DNA from: Spinacia oleracea
Lineage: Eukaryota > Streptophyta > Magnoliopsida > Caryophyllales > Amaranthaceae
DNA: 64,000 bases
Assembly: GCF_020520425.1 (NCBI RefSeq)
Contig: NC_079490.1
Span: 620,001-684,000 of the forward strand
Direction: 5' to 3'
Part shown: in pieces, positions 11,674 to 23,036 of the stretch
Layout of the letters: each line of letters begins with the position of its first letter
Numbering within the stretch: the stretch's first letter is position 1
Position numbers and translations under genes: made by a program
Notes under the pieces: generated by a model
The model's database searches: none
What the model was told of the DNA's origin: nothing
The model's input: only the letters and a program-made list of their open reading frames with translations

Positions 11674-11757
11674 CGAGAAAATGGGGAGCGGTACTCACAA
11701 AAGAGGAAGGAAATGGGGAGTTAAATTTTGGTTCTAGTAATTAATTAACAATGGAGG

Positions 11758-11780
11758 AAATTATTATTATTATTATTATT
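11758..11780. repeat. (ATT)n microsatellite upstream of LEA2
   Basis: Seven ATT units just upstream of the LEA2 start, probably within its leader or core promoter. Confidence 0.85.
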
Positions 11781-12269
11781 GGAACAAAACAAGGAATAAA
11801 ACATGATAGTGTTTTTAGAAAGATAATAAATTAATATTTGATTTTTTTGTGATTTTTTCTCCTTTTCCTCCTTCTTTTGGATTTTGATTGTTTTTCTGTC
11901 ATGGTGAAAATGATTAGGGTGGATAATGGTGGAGAATAATTGGGTTGGAATAGAGAAAATTAGGGATGAGAGGTTGTTATATCTTCTAAATAAGACGTCT
12001 TGTTGTGTTGTCAACTGTCATGCCTTTCTTCCCTCTAATTGTCTTTTATATATATGCTTACTTTAGACTTTTATTATTTCACGTAAAACACTTTTAAAAT
12101 CAATATTAAATTTGACTTTATAGTTTACACTCTTTTACTAATAACATTATGGTTGCAAGTTTTTTTTTTTATAATGTTGTTTCGATCTGATTGCATGTCA
12201 CTATGTGAGTACTGGATTATATTGAATTGATAATAATAATAATAAAAAAAATTCGGTGAAGATTAAGCT

Positions 12270-14569
12270 GTCATGTTACTACTACGAAGTAGTTTGTATA
12301 GAAGGATTAAAGTAATTTACATACTTGCCATGTTACTACTACGGAGTACTCCTTAGTTTGTATAGAAGGATTAAAGTAATTTCATATGATATATTGAGCG
12401 TTATAGACTTATAGTGTGTTGCTTTCGTTGTGAAGGCACAAAAAGAATTGTGGCCTTTGTGAGTATGTATCATCATACCATATCATGTGTGTTTTTGTTG
12501 ATACTTATGGGGTACTTTGTAAATTGCGTAATTCTATAAAAAAAACAACTTTAATTTGCTTTTAAACAAATCTATATGGTTTTAATTCTTATCATTTATG
12601 TTGTTTTGCATTGTTGTATGTATACTCCTAGTTCACAATTTACATCCCCTCTAACCAGGGTTGTCAAAAATCGACTTAATTCGATAGTCATTTGACAAAA
12701 ATTGGAGTGACTCAGAAAAATATTCACACATTCAATTCGCATAAGCGCAATGATCCTGAACAAAACATTATCCGTATATACACTAATCGATTATACCTAA
12801 AGATAGATGTGGGCTACGTTAGCTACTAAGGCCCGTTTATGCTTTGTATAGGCCCAAAACAAAATGCATAACATGGGCCTTGGATGTTAGGCCAATGCAA
12901 CTACTTTTTATTTATATTTTGAAAGCTAAACAGGAAAACACACACATCAGGCCTTCCTCTCTTGTGTAGGGCCTTAATAACTTGGGCTCTACACACAAAG
13001 AACTTGAACTTTGAAGCTATTAGTAATTATGGTAGCAATGTCTACTAGCCTTAATGGCTTAAATAGAGCATGCAACTATTTTAACTCCAAGTAAATCATT
13101 ATAGAACTAGGAAACTAATACGTGTATATCATATTAGGGATGATCGAAATCCGGGAACGGTCGGGGTTTAACACAAAAATTATGCCCAAACCCATAAATT
13201 TAGTGCGGAAAACGGGCTTCTGGGCCGGACTCGAGTTTTCGTTTAAAAATACATATTTTTTAGGGTCCCCAAATCCGTACTTTTGGGTCGAGCTGTTCCA
13301 GCGGGATGGGCTATAGTTGAGAATTAAAACAGGAAAACACACACATCAACATTATGGGCCTTAATGACTTGGGCTCTACTAGCCTTAATACACACAATGA
13401 ACTTGAACTTTGAAGCTGCTTCTTTTAATCCAAGAACTTATTGGAGAATTGGTCTCTTATTTCATCTAATTAAAACAAAGAATTGTTGTAATGACCTTTA
13501 TGTCATTGTAATACTTTACTTGTATCAGTGCATGTAAAAAGAATAAGTGTACTTTTAGTTATTATGTATATTAATGAGATAACTTTTATAATTATACAAT
13601 GTATCCATATGCAAATGACTAAATAAGAGTATCTCAATTAGAAGATAATTGTCCATTTTGATACATACATGCATTTGGGCCATTGTCCATTTGGGCCATT
13701 TGGGTCATAACTTAGTCTTGGTCCATGCTCAACAACTATACTAGTTATACATTTTATTTTAACCCAAGGCTATAGGTAGTGTATGTGAAAATAATAAGCC
13801 TTATTTTAGTTATTATGTATATTAATGAGAAAACGTTCATAATTATACAATGTATGCATATGCAAAGGACTTCTAAGAGTAAAAAGAATAAGGGTTCTTT
13901 TAGTTATTATGTATATTAATGAGATAACTTATATAATTATACAATGTATGCATATGCAAAGGACTACTAAGAGTATAGACTATAATTGAGATAATCTCTA
14001 TTAGAAGATAATTGTCCATTTTGATGCATACATGCATTTGGGCCATTTTCCATTTGGGCCTAAGGTCTTAGTCTTGGTCCATTCCCAACAATTATACTAC
14101 TATACTAGTTATACATTTTAGAAATAGACTTTCAACAGAAAAGTTTAAACAAAGGGACTAAGTAAGATTATCAATAATAATCACATTTGAAGTTTAATAA
14201 TACTTGCTTAATTAGTTCTTAATCACTTTGCATTAATGTGCTATAAATATCGCTTTGAAGCATTGATCAATTTCCTACAACTCTTTCTACTAAGCCAATT
14301 TTTACTACATCTCTTTCTATCCTCTCCTACTATACACTTAACTCCTCTAGTTTCCAATAATTTCTTCTGTTTTTCTCTTCAAAATGTTTTCCATCCAACA
14401 AAGAGTAGCTCAATTAGTAACAATACTTCTCCTCACTTACACATATCTAGCTACAAGTAATGGATCTTATGGAACGGTTTCCTTGGAGGGCTATGGCAAC
14501 TATGCCACCATTTTCGAGGCCTTGGAGGCGGCTCCTAGCAATAGTTCTTGCCCGGTATACATTACCCTA
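12270..14569. repeat. Right arm of the large inverted duplication
   Basis: This is the reverse-complement partner of 1-2710. It has its own changes. A TACTACTACG...TAAAGTAATTT block is doubled near 12270-12390. An extra segment (about 13018-13330) is bracketed by two copies of an AACAGGAAAACACACACATCA block (12930 and 13328). The stretch with ATTATGTATATTAATGAGA is repeated three times (about 13558, 13810 and 13905). It carries the empty site of the left-arm MULE-like element. Confidence 0.8.
14239..14247 (+). promoter_or_regulatory. TATA-like element of the pectinesterase gene
   Basis: CTATAAATA lies about 140 bp upstream of the ATG. The left-arm copy has the same element reversed near 325-333, in agreement with duplicated promoters. 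Confidence 0.55.
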
Positions 14570-15763
14570 CAAGCCAAGGAGTATCACGAGCAAGTTCTCG
14601 TGCAAAACGACAAGACAAACATAGTCATGACCGGTCAAGGGATCGAAAAGACTTTCATTATTCATAATGGAAGTTCTTTAACAAATCAAACCACCATGTC
14701 TTCGGCAACATTTGGTAAGTACATTCTAATCCTTAACTATTTGGCAACTTGTATGTATTAGTAGAATACCTTAATTTATTTAATTTAAATAGTTACAATA
14801 AAAATTACTACACTATTTACAAAACATATAATTAACTTAAGTAAATGAAAAATGAAATAGGTATTGAGTGATCATATTGTGGTTTAATAATATTCATGCA
14901 ATCATGCATGGCAAAACAGTCATAGTTGGACTTCTAAGGCCTTAGTTTAAAATGGGCCGTGATAATGGGCTGAAATGAAACTTGATTTAATGAATAAGTC
15001 CTCTATAATGGGCCCGGACAAAAGTTTAGGATTCTTAACTTTTGACTGTTATTTGAATATGATTAGAAAATAATAATTTCAATCCTACATTCTTGTGTAA
15101 GAATAATCATCTGATTATGTTATTTATCATTCATATTTTTCTGTTAATTAATTTATAGGAGTAGAAGCGGTTGGTTTTGTCGCCAAATACATTACATTCG
15201 TAAATCTAGCCGGCCCGGGAGCCGGACCGGCGGTTGCATTTAGGAGTGTGGCGGATAAAACCATTTTATACAAGTGTAAGTTAGACGGGTATCAAGACAC
15301 TCTATTCACCCAATTAAATAGGCATTTTTTTCGCGAATGCGATATCTATGGAACCATAGATTTCGTGTTTGGCTACTCACTTGCCGTGTTGCAAAATTGC
15401 AACATATTTTTACGGAAGCCCTTGACCGGTCAAGATGACGTGATTAGTGCACAAGGTAAATCCGAGGTGAACGAGACAAGTGGGCTCGTATTCCAAAATT
15501 GCACCATTACCGCGGATCCCCGATTACCCGAGACTGAGGGAAGTGCGTACCTTGGGCGGCCTTGGAAGCCATATTCCACAACCATAATCATGGAAAGCTA
15601 CCTAGGAAAGGTGGTGAACCCTAATGGTTGGTTGGCATGGCAAGAGGACAACCAAACCCTAAACAATGTCTACTATGCCGAGTACCGGAATAGAGGCCCG
15701 GGAAGTCAAACAAGTGCAAGAATCAAATGCAAAGGGTTGCAAATCTTCTATCAACCAAAGTGA
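14384..15763 (+). CDS. Pectinesterase (pectin methylesterase), C-terminally frameshifted
   Basis: Exons 14384-14714 and 15159-15763 (phase 1, GT-AG) give 311 residues. A hydrophobic leader (about 1-26) is followed directly by the catalytic beta-helix with no inhibitor-like pro-region. Family motifs are present: GYQDTL with catalytic Gln and Asp, DFVFG with the second catalytic Asp, YLGRPWK with the conserved Arg and Trp, and GWLAW. The first catalytic-site Gln, normally in an HQAVALR context, is Pro here (GPAVAFR). Translation stops after FYQPK, but the normal family ending (SEAQMFTVKNFI to YYSDFIN) is encoded immediately after in another frame, ending at 15854, so one base appears gained near 15735-15750. 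The enzyme would act on wall pectin, but the two defects make activity doubtful. Confidence 0.88.
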
Positions 15764-17167
15764 AGCCCAAATGTTCACTGTTAAGAACTTTATCAATGGT
15801 ACGGATTGGATTCCTTCAACTAGAGTTCCCTATTATTCAGACTTTATCAATTGATTAACTTAATCATTTCCTTAATTAGTTTTATGTATATGTCTAATTA
15901 GTTGATTTTAGTATTGTACTTGTACAACTTCTAGTAATGAAAAGTTCTTTTGATTAAATGATTTGTCTCCTATACTTTTGACTTTGGTTTTTGTTAATTT
16001 GTTACATTGCCATGGAATGATGAAGTCCAATTATTTTGCTTTTAGCCCAAGCCCAATAAGAGGAAATGGGCCTAATGGAATAACTACAATTAACAACAGA
16101 TTTTCAACACATGCATGAACTCAAAACTCAAAATATGTAAAGGCTATAATATAACCCACAAAAAAAAGTACTTTGTACTACTATATAACATTATACTCCC
16201 TTCGTCCCGGAATACTCGACCCGGTTTGACCGGTACAGAGTTTAAGGAACTTGAATTGACTTATTTAATTTAATAGGTAATAGTTGATAGTGGGTTATTA
16301 TTTTAATGTAGTTAGTAGGAGGTGGGTTAAGAGGTGGGGTTGGGGGAGAGTAGGGGTTGAATTTTTAATTATTTTTTGTAGGGGGTAGGTGGGTTAATAG
16401 GGGTGGAGTGAGAAATAATATAATATTATTAAAATATTTCCATTTTTAGAAACAGGTCAAGTATTAAGGGACGACCCGATAAGGAAAACAAGTCAAGTAT
16501 TCCGGGACGAAGGGAGTAACTACTTTCCCTAAAAAAAAAACTAAAAAAAAAACATTATAACTACTTCACCTATCCTGAACAATATGTAAATATAATGTAA
16601 TTATAAAAGTATGTTTATTTTACCTAATTTTACTACTTCACCTATGCTTTCCCAAACCATATGAGGAAATGGACCAAATGACACACATATTCTGGAATAG
16701 AAGATTTGGAGTCCTAATTTTACAAAGGTTTACTTTCCACTTTCAAAGACTATCACAAGTACTGATCGATTTTCTAGTATATTTTCCAATTATGTAGAGG
16801 CTATAATATGATTATTTACCTAATCTGTGAATATTCTCTATAAATTCCTCCCTAAAACTAGAACATCTAAATTAGGAGATAGTTACCTACTTACCTGTCA
16901 TGATTCTTTTATGCATATATGAAGGCAGACTACAATTAACAAAAGATTTTCAATTCTTGAACTCAAAATATGGAAAGGCTATAATATCACCCTCAAAGAG
17001 AATTGCCCATGCCAATATGTAAACATAATGTAATTATGAAAGTCTGATTCTTTGCCTTTAACCCAAGCCCAAACAATATGAGGAAATGGCCCATGGCCCA
17101 TAGGCCCATGAATTATAAAATACTTGCAACGTTTCTAATGTGTCACACAAATAAAACAAGATTTTAA
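15764..17167. other. Intergenic, pectinesterase to PGIP-like gene
   Basis: This contains the frameshifted pectinesterase tail (to 15854), its 3' flank, MITE family A (16196-16516) and AT-rich DNA. Two related segments with AAAGGCTATAATATNACCC (about 16138 and 16975) suggest an old local duplication. No further gene was seen. Confidence 0.6.
16196..16516 (+). mobile_element. Stowaway-like MITE family A, full length (321 bp)
   Basis: The termini CTCCCTTCGTCCCGGAATAC and GTATTCCGGGACGAAGGGAG are inverted repeats flanked by TA (16194-16195, 16517-16518). The interior is shared with 29497-29823 and 34678-35005. TA duplications and CTCCCTCCGTCC ends are hallmarks of Tc1/mariner-related Stowaway MITEs. 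Confidence 0.9.
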
Positions 17168-18601
17168 CTACTTACAAACGGGTAATCCTGGCGCATCACA
17201 AAGACATTTGTTATTAAAAAAAGCCTTAAACTGCTTGAGGCGTCCGCCTTTCGGGACCTTACCACAAAGGTGGTTAAATCGAAAACTGACATATATCAGT
17301 TTGGGTAGTTGTCCAAGTCTCCGAGGAAGAGAGCCGTATAACTGGTTGTACGACATGTCAATATAGTTCAAACTCCATGGTAAGTCCACATTGCTGAAAT
17401 TAAACTTGAAATGGTTTTGCCTTAAGATGACTTGTTGCATTGGTTTGTCACTCTTGAACAAAAACGTTACATCACCTGTAAAATTGTTTTGGGACAAATC
17501 TAACGCCTCTATATTTGCTTGACCCAATGACTTAGGTATTGGGCCGGATAATCCGTTCGTATCAAGTCTTAATATTGAAAGTCTACGCTTAAATGACCCA
17601 AAACTTTCAGGAATAGAACCACTTAGATTGTTCCTGAAACGATACATACGTCAAAAAAAAAAAAAAAAAAAAGTACAATAACACAAATGTACTTAATTGT
17701 ACGGAGTATAACTTTATGTTTTATACATTAAATTATACGTATAAACTTTGAGTGTTGTTTTTTGGTAGTTAACTATGTACTAGTACTCCATAAAAAAATA
17801 TTTCCCGTATTCTATTATTGCTTCATGTTAAAAGTATTTATACATCCTACAATTAGGGTAAGAAACTAATAATCCTAGATTTAAAATCATACATTTAACC
17901 GACAATATAATACATTAATCTCTGGGTTTTATTTTATTTGCCCCATATTGACCAAAAAACTTTCACCAAAAGTGTTTAAATGACGCAAGTAAAATGAGAC
18001 GGATGAAGTATTCGTTATACGTTAATAAGAATTTATGGTAAAACTTTTTAAATTTTGATTCAAACATACAAATGGGTCAAACATTTAGAGACGAGATAAA
18101 TAAAATAAAATAAAATAAAGAATAAAGAATAAAGAATGCATACTGGCTAAGAACAAGCTCTCTGAGATTGGGAAGAAGAGACAAAGAGGAGGGAATGGTC
18201 CCTGAGAAACCGCTAGAAATAAGTTCAATCCTCTTTAGCGTTTTAATCTGGCTTAAAATCTCAGGTATGGGCCCACTAAGATTAGTGTAATCCAATGTGA
18301 TTGAGGACAGATTAACGAGCTTTTTAATGGTTAAGGGAATAGAACCAGTAAGATTAGGCAAATTAGCAAACTTAATGGTGTGTAGGTAAGGAAGATCGGC
18401 AATTACCGGTGGGATTTCACCGGAAATCATATCAACCCCTAAATTAATATTCCCGTAGAGGATGAAGGATGTGACTCGGCCCGGCGGCGGGGTGAACTCG
18501 GTGTCGCCGCCGTTGCCACAACCAACAACATCCCAGTCACAGCAGTGGTTGTGGTGTTTTATAAAATGTGTATGTTTTATAGGAACATCTAAAAAACGCA
18601 G
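17168..18601 (-). pseudogene. Polygalacturonase-inhibitor-like LRR protein, 5'-truncated
   Basis: Two exons are readable: an upstream exon ending at 18144, open back to an in-frame stop at 18602, and 17168-17633. They join in phase 2 by GT-AG. The product has the HCCDW motif of the LRR N-cap, then plant LRRs (LSGPIPEIL, FSGTIPSSL, NNLSGSIPESF and others), and a PGIP-type C-cap ending CLCDAPGLPVCK. An intron inside the LRR region is known in Arabidopsis PGIPs. The signal peptide and the first half of the N-cap are absent; about 1 kb upstream holds no matching sequence. PGIPs are secreted wall proteins that inhibit microbial polygalacturonases. This copy is probably a pseudogene, unless a distant 5' exon exists. 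Confidence 0.75.
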
Positions 18602-18921
18602 TTAACATCAGAAAAATAAAAACAAATATTTTATAAAATGGATGGAAATCGGTTTAAAAGATAGTTATTGAAATCACCAAATATTGAATTAGGAAGTAAG
18701 TATTATTATTGTGTCTACATTTATAAAATACAATCGGCTGATAAGTTATTTTTTCTTTTATATATGCAATAAATCAAAGGATATCAATTAGTCATATCTA
18801 AAAGATATCAATAATTAGTCAAACTTTGATTAAGAAACTAATCATAACTTCAATGAAATATGAAAATCTTTTGAAGTATTCCGGATTACGTTCTATTTGG
18901 GCCGGTTTTGGTAGACATGAA

Positions 18922-19090
18922 TCGGGGTGTCAAATCGGGTCATCCGTTAGTTACGGGTCGGGTATAATCGGATAATGTAGTTGTACGGGGTTATTGTGCT
19001 TATGCGGATTGAATATGTGAATTTTGTTTTTCAAATCACTTCGATTTTTGTCAGGAATCGGTTAATTCGGGTCAGTTTTTGACATCCCTA
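18922..19090. mobile_element. Mini hAT-type element with 8-bp TSD (169 bp)
   Basis: GACATGAA flanks both sides (18914-18921 and 19091-19098). Ends TCGGGGTGTCAAA and TAGGGATGTCAAA (right end reversed) are inverted repeats of the hAT type. The filler consists of GGGTCGGGT-like motifs, as in the element at 28429. Confidence 0.85.
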
Positions 19091-19640
19091 GACATGAATG
19101 TTTCAAATTCAATGCAGTCTTCCTTGTGTTTCAATGTTTCATAAACCTTGATTTCCTTTACACAAAATATAATTAACGAGTAATATGTACGTATGGGGAT
19201 GTAACAATATGTCATTAACTCATTATAAATACGTATGGGTCACGTGACTCGTGTGCTATCATTTTTCAAAATGTTTTTTCTTGTGCGGAAAAGACGGGCA
19301 AAGCCCTTAAAACAACAAATTCACATAGGGTCGTCAATATAAGTGTTGGCCCACCGTTAGGCAACCTTCAAATAAAAGTATGTTTCAATTATAACTTTGT
19401 AGTAACACACCTCCTTTTACTTTTTATGAGAAGAGTACATAAAATTGTGTTTTCGATGATAATAATTGTGTCAAAATTATTTATTTTATTATTAATTTCG
19501 TTTGAAAATGATGTTTTTTTCTGTTTTAATTCGTTTCATAATGTTCTGGCTTACTGGCAATCTCTCATTCCCATCGTCGAGAGTTTTTTACCTTAGGATG
19601 AGCCAATCTTGGAATCCTAGGGTATACATTATGTTTTATA

Positions 19641-19893
19641 CTTCCTCCGTTCCGGAAATATCGCACCATGGTTGACTTTTACTCGTCTAACCATTACTTT
19701 GACTCTTAATATCTCAAATCGTGTGCAAGGAAAAATTATAAAAAATTAATATTTATAAAATATATATCGATATGAATCTAACATGACCCCGAATGACTAA
19801 ACTTTTCTTACGTACGAATCACAAAAATGGGCCAAAGTTGTAGTGTGCATAGTGTAAAAAACAAATGGTGCGATATTTCCGGAACGGAGGAAG
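19641..19893. mobile_element. Stowaway-like MITE (253 bp)
   Basis: Inverted ends CTTCCTCCGTTCCGGAAATA and TATTTCCGGAACGGAGGAAG are flanked by TA on each side. It is unrelated internally to family A. It lies about 560 bp upstream of the dirigent gene. Confidence 0.88.
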
Positions 19894-20381
19894 TATTATT
19901 TTTGGACATTAAATTTTACCATCTTACTCCACAATATTTACAATTTTTCACTCAATTTCTCTTACTTTATTCATTTTTTCTTACACACATCCACTTTTTT
20001 ACAAACAATTCATCTGTTATCATAATATTTGTGCAAATAGTAATTATAAATATCATTTTGAAGATGTAGTATACTATAAGTAGGGACACTTTGCACATAA
20101 GTCGGGCCTATAGAGTGGTTGTTTGTATTGATTGGGGTGGAGTAAATGGTACTCATAGGATAAGTGATTTTGACACATCTCATATTAATATGTCACTGTT
20201 TTCTATACTTTCACAGAAGTTGTGCCAAATTCAACTAATAGGTAATCAGTTTAATCAACCTATAACATACATATACATATAAGGTAATTATTTACAACAT
20301 AAATATTCCACCAAGTCTACCCTTAATTAGTCCCTTTAAACCATATTTTATTAATGACTAATTAAGTCATCTCAACTCCAT

Positions 20382-20390
20382 TATATATAC
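20382..20390 (+). promoter_or_regulatory. TATA box of the dirigent gene
   Basis: TATATATAC lies 60-68 bp before the ATG, a normal position for a short-leader plant gene. An ACACC pentamer run (20408-20438) follows in the presumed leader. Confidence 0.6.
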
Positions 20391-20407
20391 ATGTAAATGG
20401 TATTCTA

Positions 20408-20438
20408 ACACACCACACCACACCACACCACACCACAC
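20408..20438. repeat. (CACAC)n pentanucleotide run
   Basis: About six CACAC/CACCA units form a short tract between the TATA box and the dirigent start codon. Confidence 0.8.
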
Positions 20439-20449
20439 TACATTTCACA

Positions 20450-21049
20450 ATGCAAAGTTATCTCCAAATAACCACTTTCACTTTCTCTCTCCTAATAATC
20501 TACTCCCTCTCACTCCCATCTCCAACCCAAGCTAACAACTTTGTTACAACCATAGAAGATGAACAAGAAGTCCAACAACTTATTGGTCTAAACTTCAACA
20601 AACAAAAACTAACCCACTTCAAGCTCTATTGGCACGACGTCCTTAGCGGCCCGAACCCGACATCAGTCTCGGTCATTAACCCGCCCAATAAGAACTCCCC
20701 CACCGGGTTCGGCACCACGAACATGATAGACAACCCGTTAACATACGGGCCAAAGTTGGGCTCAAAGCTTGCGGGCCGGGCCCAAGGGTTTTACGCCTCG
20801 GCGTGTCAAAAGGATGTAGGGCTTTTAATGGCCATGAACTTTGCTTTCATGGAAGGGAAGTATAATGGTAGTACAATCACGGTGTTAGGGAGGAATATGG
20901 TGTTTGATAAGATAAGAGAAATGCCTATAATTGGTGGGAGTGGTTTGTTTAGGTTTGCTAGAGGTTATGTTCAAGCTAGGACTAATACTTTTAATCTTAA
21001 GAATGGTGATGCTACCGTTCAATATGATTGTTATGTCATGCATTACTAA
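20450..21049 (+). CDS. Dirigent protein, complete
   Basis: A single-exon ORF of 199 residues, the usual family length. Residues 1-28 form a signal peptide ending in PTQA. The dirigent barrel follows with family motifs: [53 protein letters not shown] and [17 protein letters not shown]. Cys119 and Cys194 are the only mature cysteines. Dirigent proteins are secreted and steer the stereochemistry of phenoxy-radical coupling in lignan or related pathways; they have no oxidase activity alone. The ATG is the first after the TATA box. A decayed relative lies about 3 kb downstream, so the locus once had at least two copies. Substrate specificity cannot be told from the sequence. Confidence 0.95.
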   Translation: MQSYLQITTFTFSLLIIYSLSLPSPTQANNFVTTIEDEQEVQQLIGLNFNKQKLTHFKLYWHDVLSGPNPTSVSVINPPNKNSPTGFGTTNMIDNPLTYGPKLGSKLAGRAQGFYASACQKDVGLLMAMNFAFMEGKYNGSTITVLGRNMVFDKIREMPIIGGSGLFRFARGYVQARTNTFNLKNGDATVQYDCYVMHY

Positions 21050-21884
21050 AATTTTGTGAGGAAAATATTTCACAAGATGCCTCATCTAGAGGGTGGATCG
21101 TGATCAGGTTCAACAGGCACATGAATTAGTAAATTAGCTGCAGAACTTCTGGGAATTCGTCAACCAGCGCTATTCCTTGGAATCGGATTAGATTTATTTT
21201 ATGTCATTTTTCTTTTCTAGCTTCATTTAGTACTCTAGTTCCCTTGGATTTTTAGTCCATGTGAAAAAAATATCAAGAAAATGTAGATGTAATATCTGAA
21301 ATCATCATTTTGGATGAATTACAAAGAATTGAAGTTGAAAGTGGACACTATGATGATCCACTCTCAAATATACTTTGGCAAAGTTGCTAATAAAAACCTT
21401 CTTTTTGGTATAATGTACATGGTATATTATATTGAACTTTAAGTATGTTATAACATAGTTATATTGCATTGATTCAAAACGCCAATCAAATATGTTCCGA
21501 TATATATCAATGAGACATTAGCTTAATGATAAAGACATGAGTCACGTACATAATTAAATATATGTACTTTATAAGTTTCAATGCTCTTACAACTCATTCG
21601 AAACAACCTACGTAAGAATGTAATTTCGTTGTTGGTTTACCTAAGGAGCTAACGGTCCCAAACAGTAAGCACGAAAAGGTAAGGTAGTAGTCCCATAATA
21701 ATTAAAGTCATGGTCCACATAAACTGCTGATAGTGCATGATCAGTTGAACCTTCAACATGAAGCATTAAAAAAGTTAAGACATGCTTATTCAATGATCAT
21801 ATATTGCATGTGTTGGTGATATCTTAACGTTCTAAAATTGATTCTAGCTCGATTTATCTACAAAGGAGATACAAAGAATCATTA
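21050..21884. other. 3' flank of the dirigent gene, no gene seen
   Basis: This contains the 3' UTR and AT-rich DNA. Near 21515-21545 a TTAGCTTAATGATAAAGACA stretch resembles a tRNA A-box region, as in tRNA-derived SINEs, but no convincing B box follows. Confidence 0.4.
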
Positions 21885-22138
21885 CTACATCTGTTTTAAA
21901 AAATCTTTACAGTTACTATTTGTACGGATTCCAATGCAATATTTAGTTACTAATATATTCAATTTCGTATGTGAAAAAATTATAAAAATTTGATATTCTG
22001 AAAGTACATCCAGAGACCAATCTAACAAGATCTTACATGTAACGTTTTGATGTATATAATGGTGAGAATTTACGGTCAAAGTTTTTATACTTTGGACTTA
22101 TTTTTCAAAGCGTAAAGAACTTTATGAAACAGAGATAG
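21885..22138. mobile_element. Stowaway-like MITE, diverged (254 bp)
   Basis: Ends CTACATCTGTTTTAAAAAAT and, reversed, CTATCTCTGTTTCATAAAGT are imperfect inverted repeats flanked by TA. The interior is AT-rich. Confidence 0.6.
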
Positions 22139-23036
22139 TACAAAACAAATCCTTCAACTTTAACTTTTACGGTTTTGGTTGTATTTCGTCTCATACTGTA
22201 CCAAATCGAACTGTGTTCATCCCTAAGTAACGCAATATTTTAACAAAAATGTATCAAATTAATTGAACACCTAATAAAAAGGTATCAAATGGTTCTTTTC
22301 CGTACTCTTTTATCATTTTTGTTCATTTTAAATTCGATAAATTAACAAGTGTGCATAGAAAAAGTGAGTGCTAAGTCTAGAACATGAGTATGTGCAACAT
22401 TCAATTATTCGAGAAGAATAGAAAACGTTTTTGAGAGGGTGTTTTGACAAATATAGCATTTCTTTTAGGGGAGGGTCTTGACAATTATGGTATCATCCTT
22501 GGACTATCAAAGTAGTGGGTAGGTGTGACCATAACATTGCGTTCCAAAAGGGTTAAGGTTAGGTGGTATAGCATTGTTCATACAATTTCTTAGTCAAAAT
22601 AAATTTTGCACCAAAATATGGGAGACATTTGAAGACTCCTCACCACTTTACTTGTTTCATTATCAAACGGTTATGTTCTCTTTATCTTATTGTTAATTCT
22701 TACTCCGTAATATTTATTCTAGTTAAAAGTTAACCAGGTAAGAAAAATTCATATCAAACCAGAAAATACGTAAAGCACTCACAGGAAACATTCTGACGCA
22801 GTCGGAATTATTAAAGAAAAGCAAGCGCTAATCTTCAGAACGAATGAACAGATTTACGAGCGATAAATCTGTAAAAGCTCCGGAATCCACCAGAAAAGAG
22901 ATAAACTCTCATAATTTTATTATCAAAAGAATAGTTGTCTTCTATTGACAAAAATAAAGTGTTTAAATAGTTAACACAAAACCCTAATACGAAACGGAAT
23001 TAAAAACAAAAGTCGAAAATAATTAAACTGCAGTTT
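22139..23036. other. Intergenic, no gene recognised
   Basis: No ORF with family similarity was found. The 22780-23040 stretch has more balanced composition and leads into the duplicated 164-bp block at 23037. It may belong to an old retroelement, but no primer-binding site or coding remnant was identified. Confidence 0.4.

Noticed and set aside
11395-11724. Ile/Val-rich plus-strand ORF
   Set aside because: It is the antisense of the repeat-rich LEA2 exon 1; hydrophobicity comes from reverse-complemented Asn and Asp codons.
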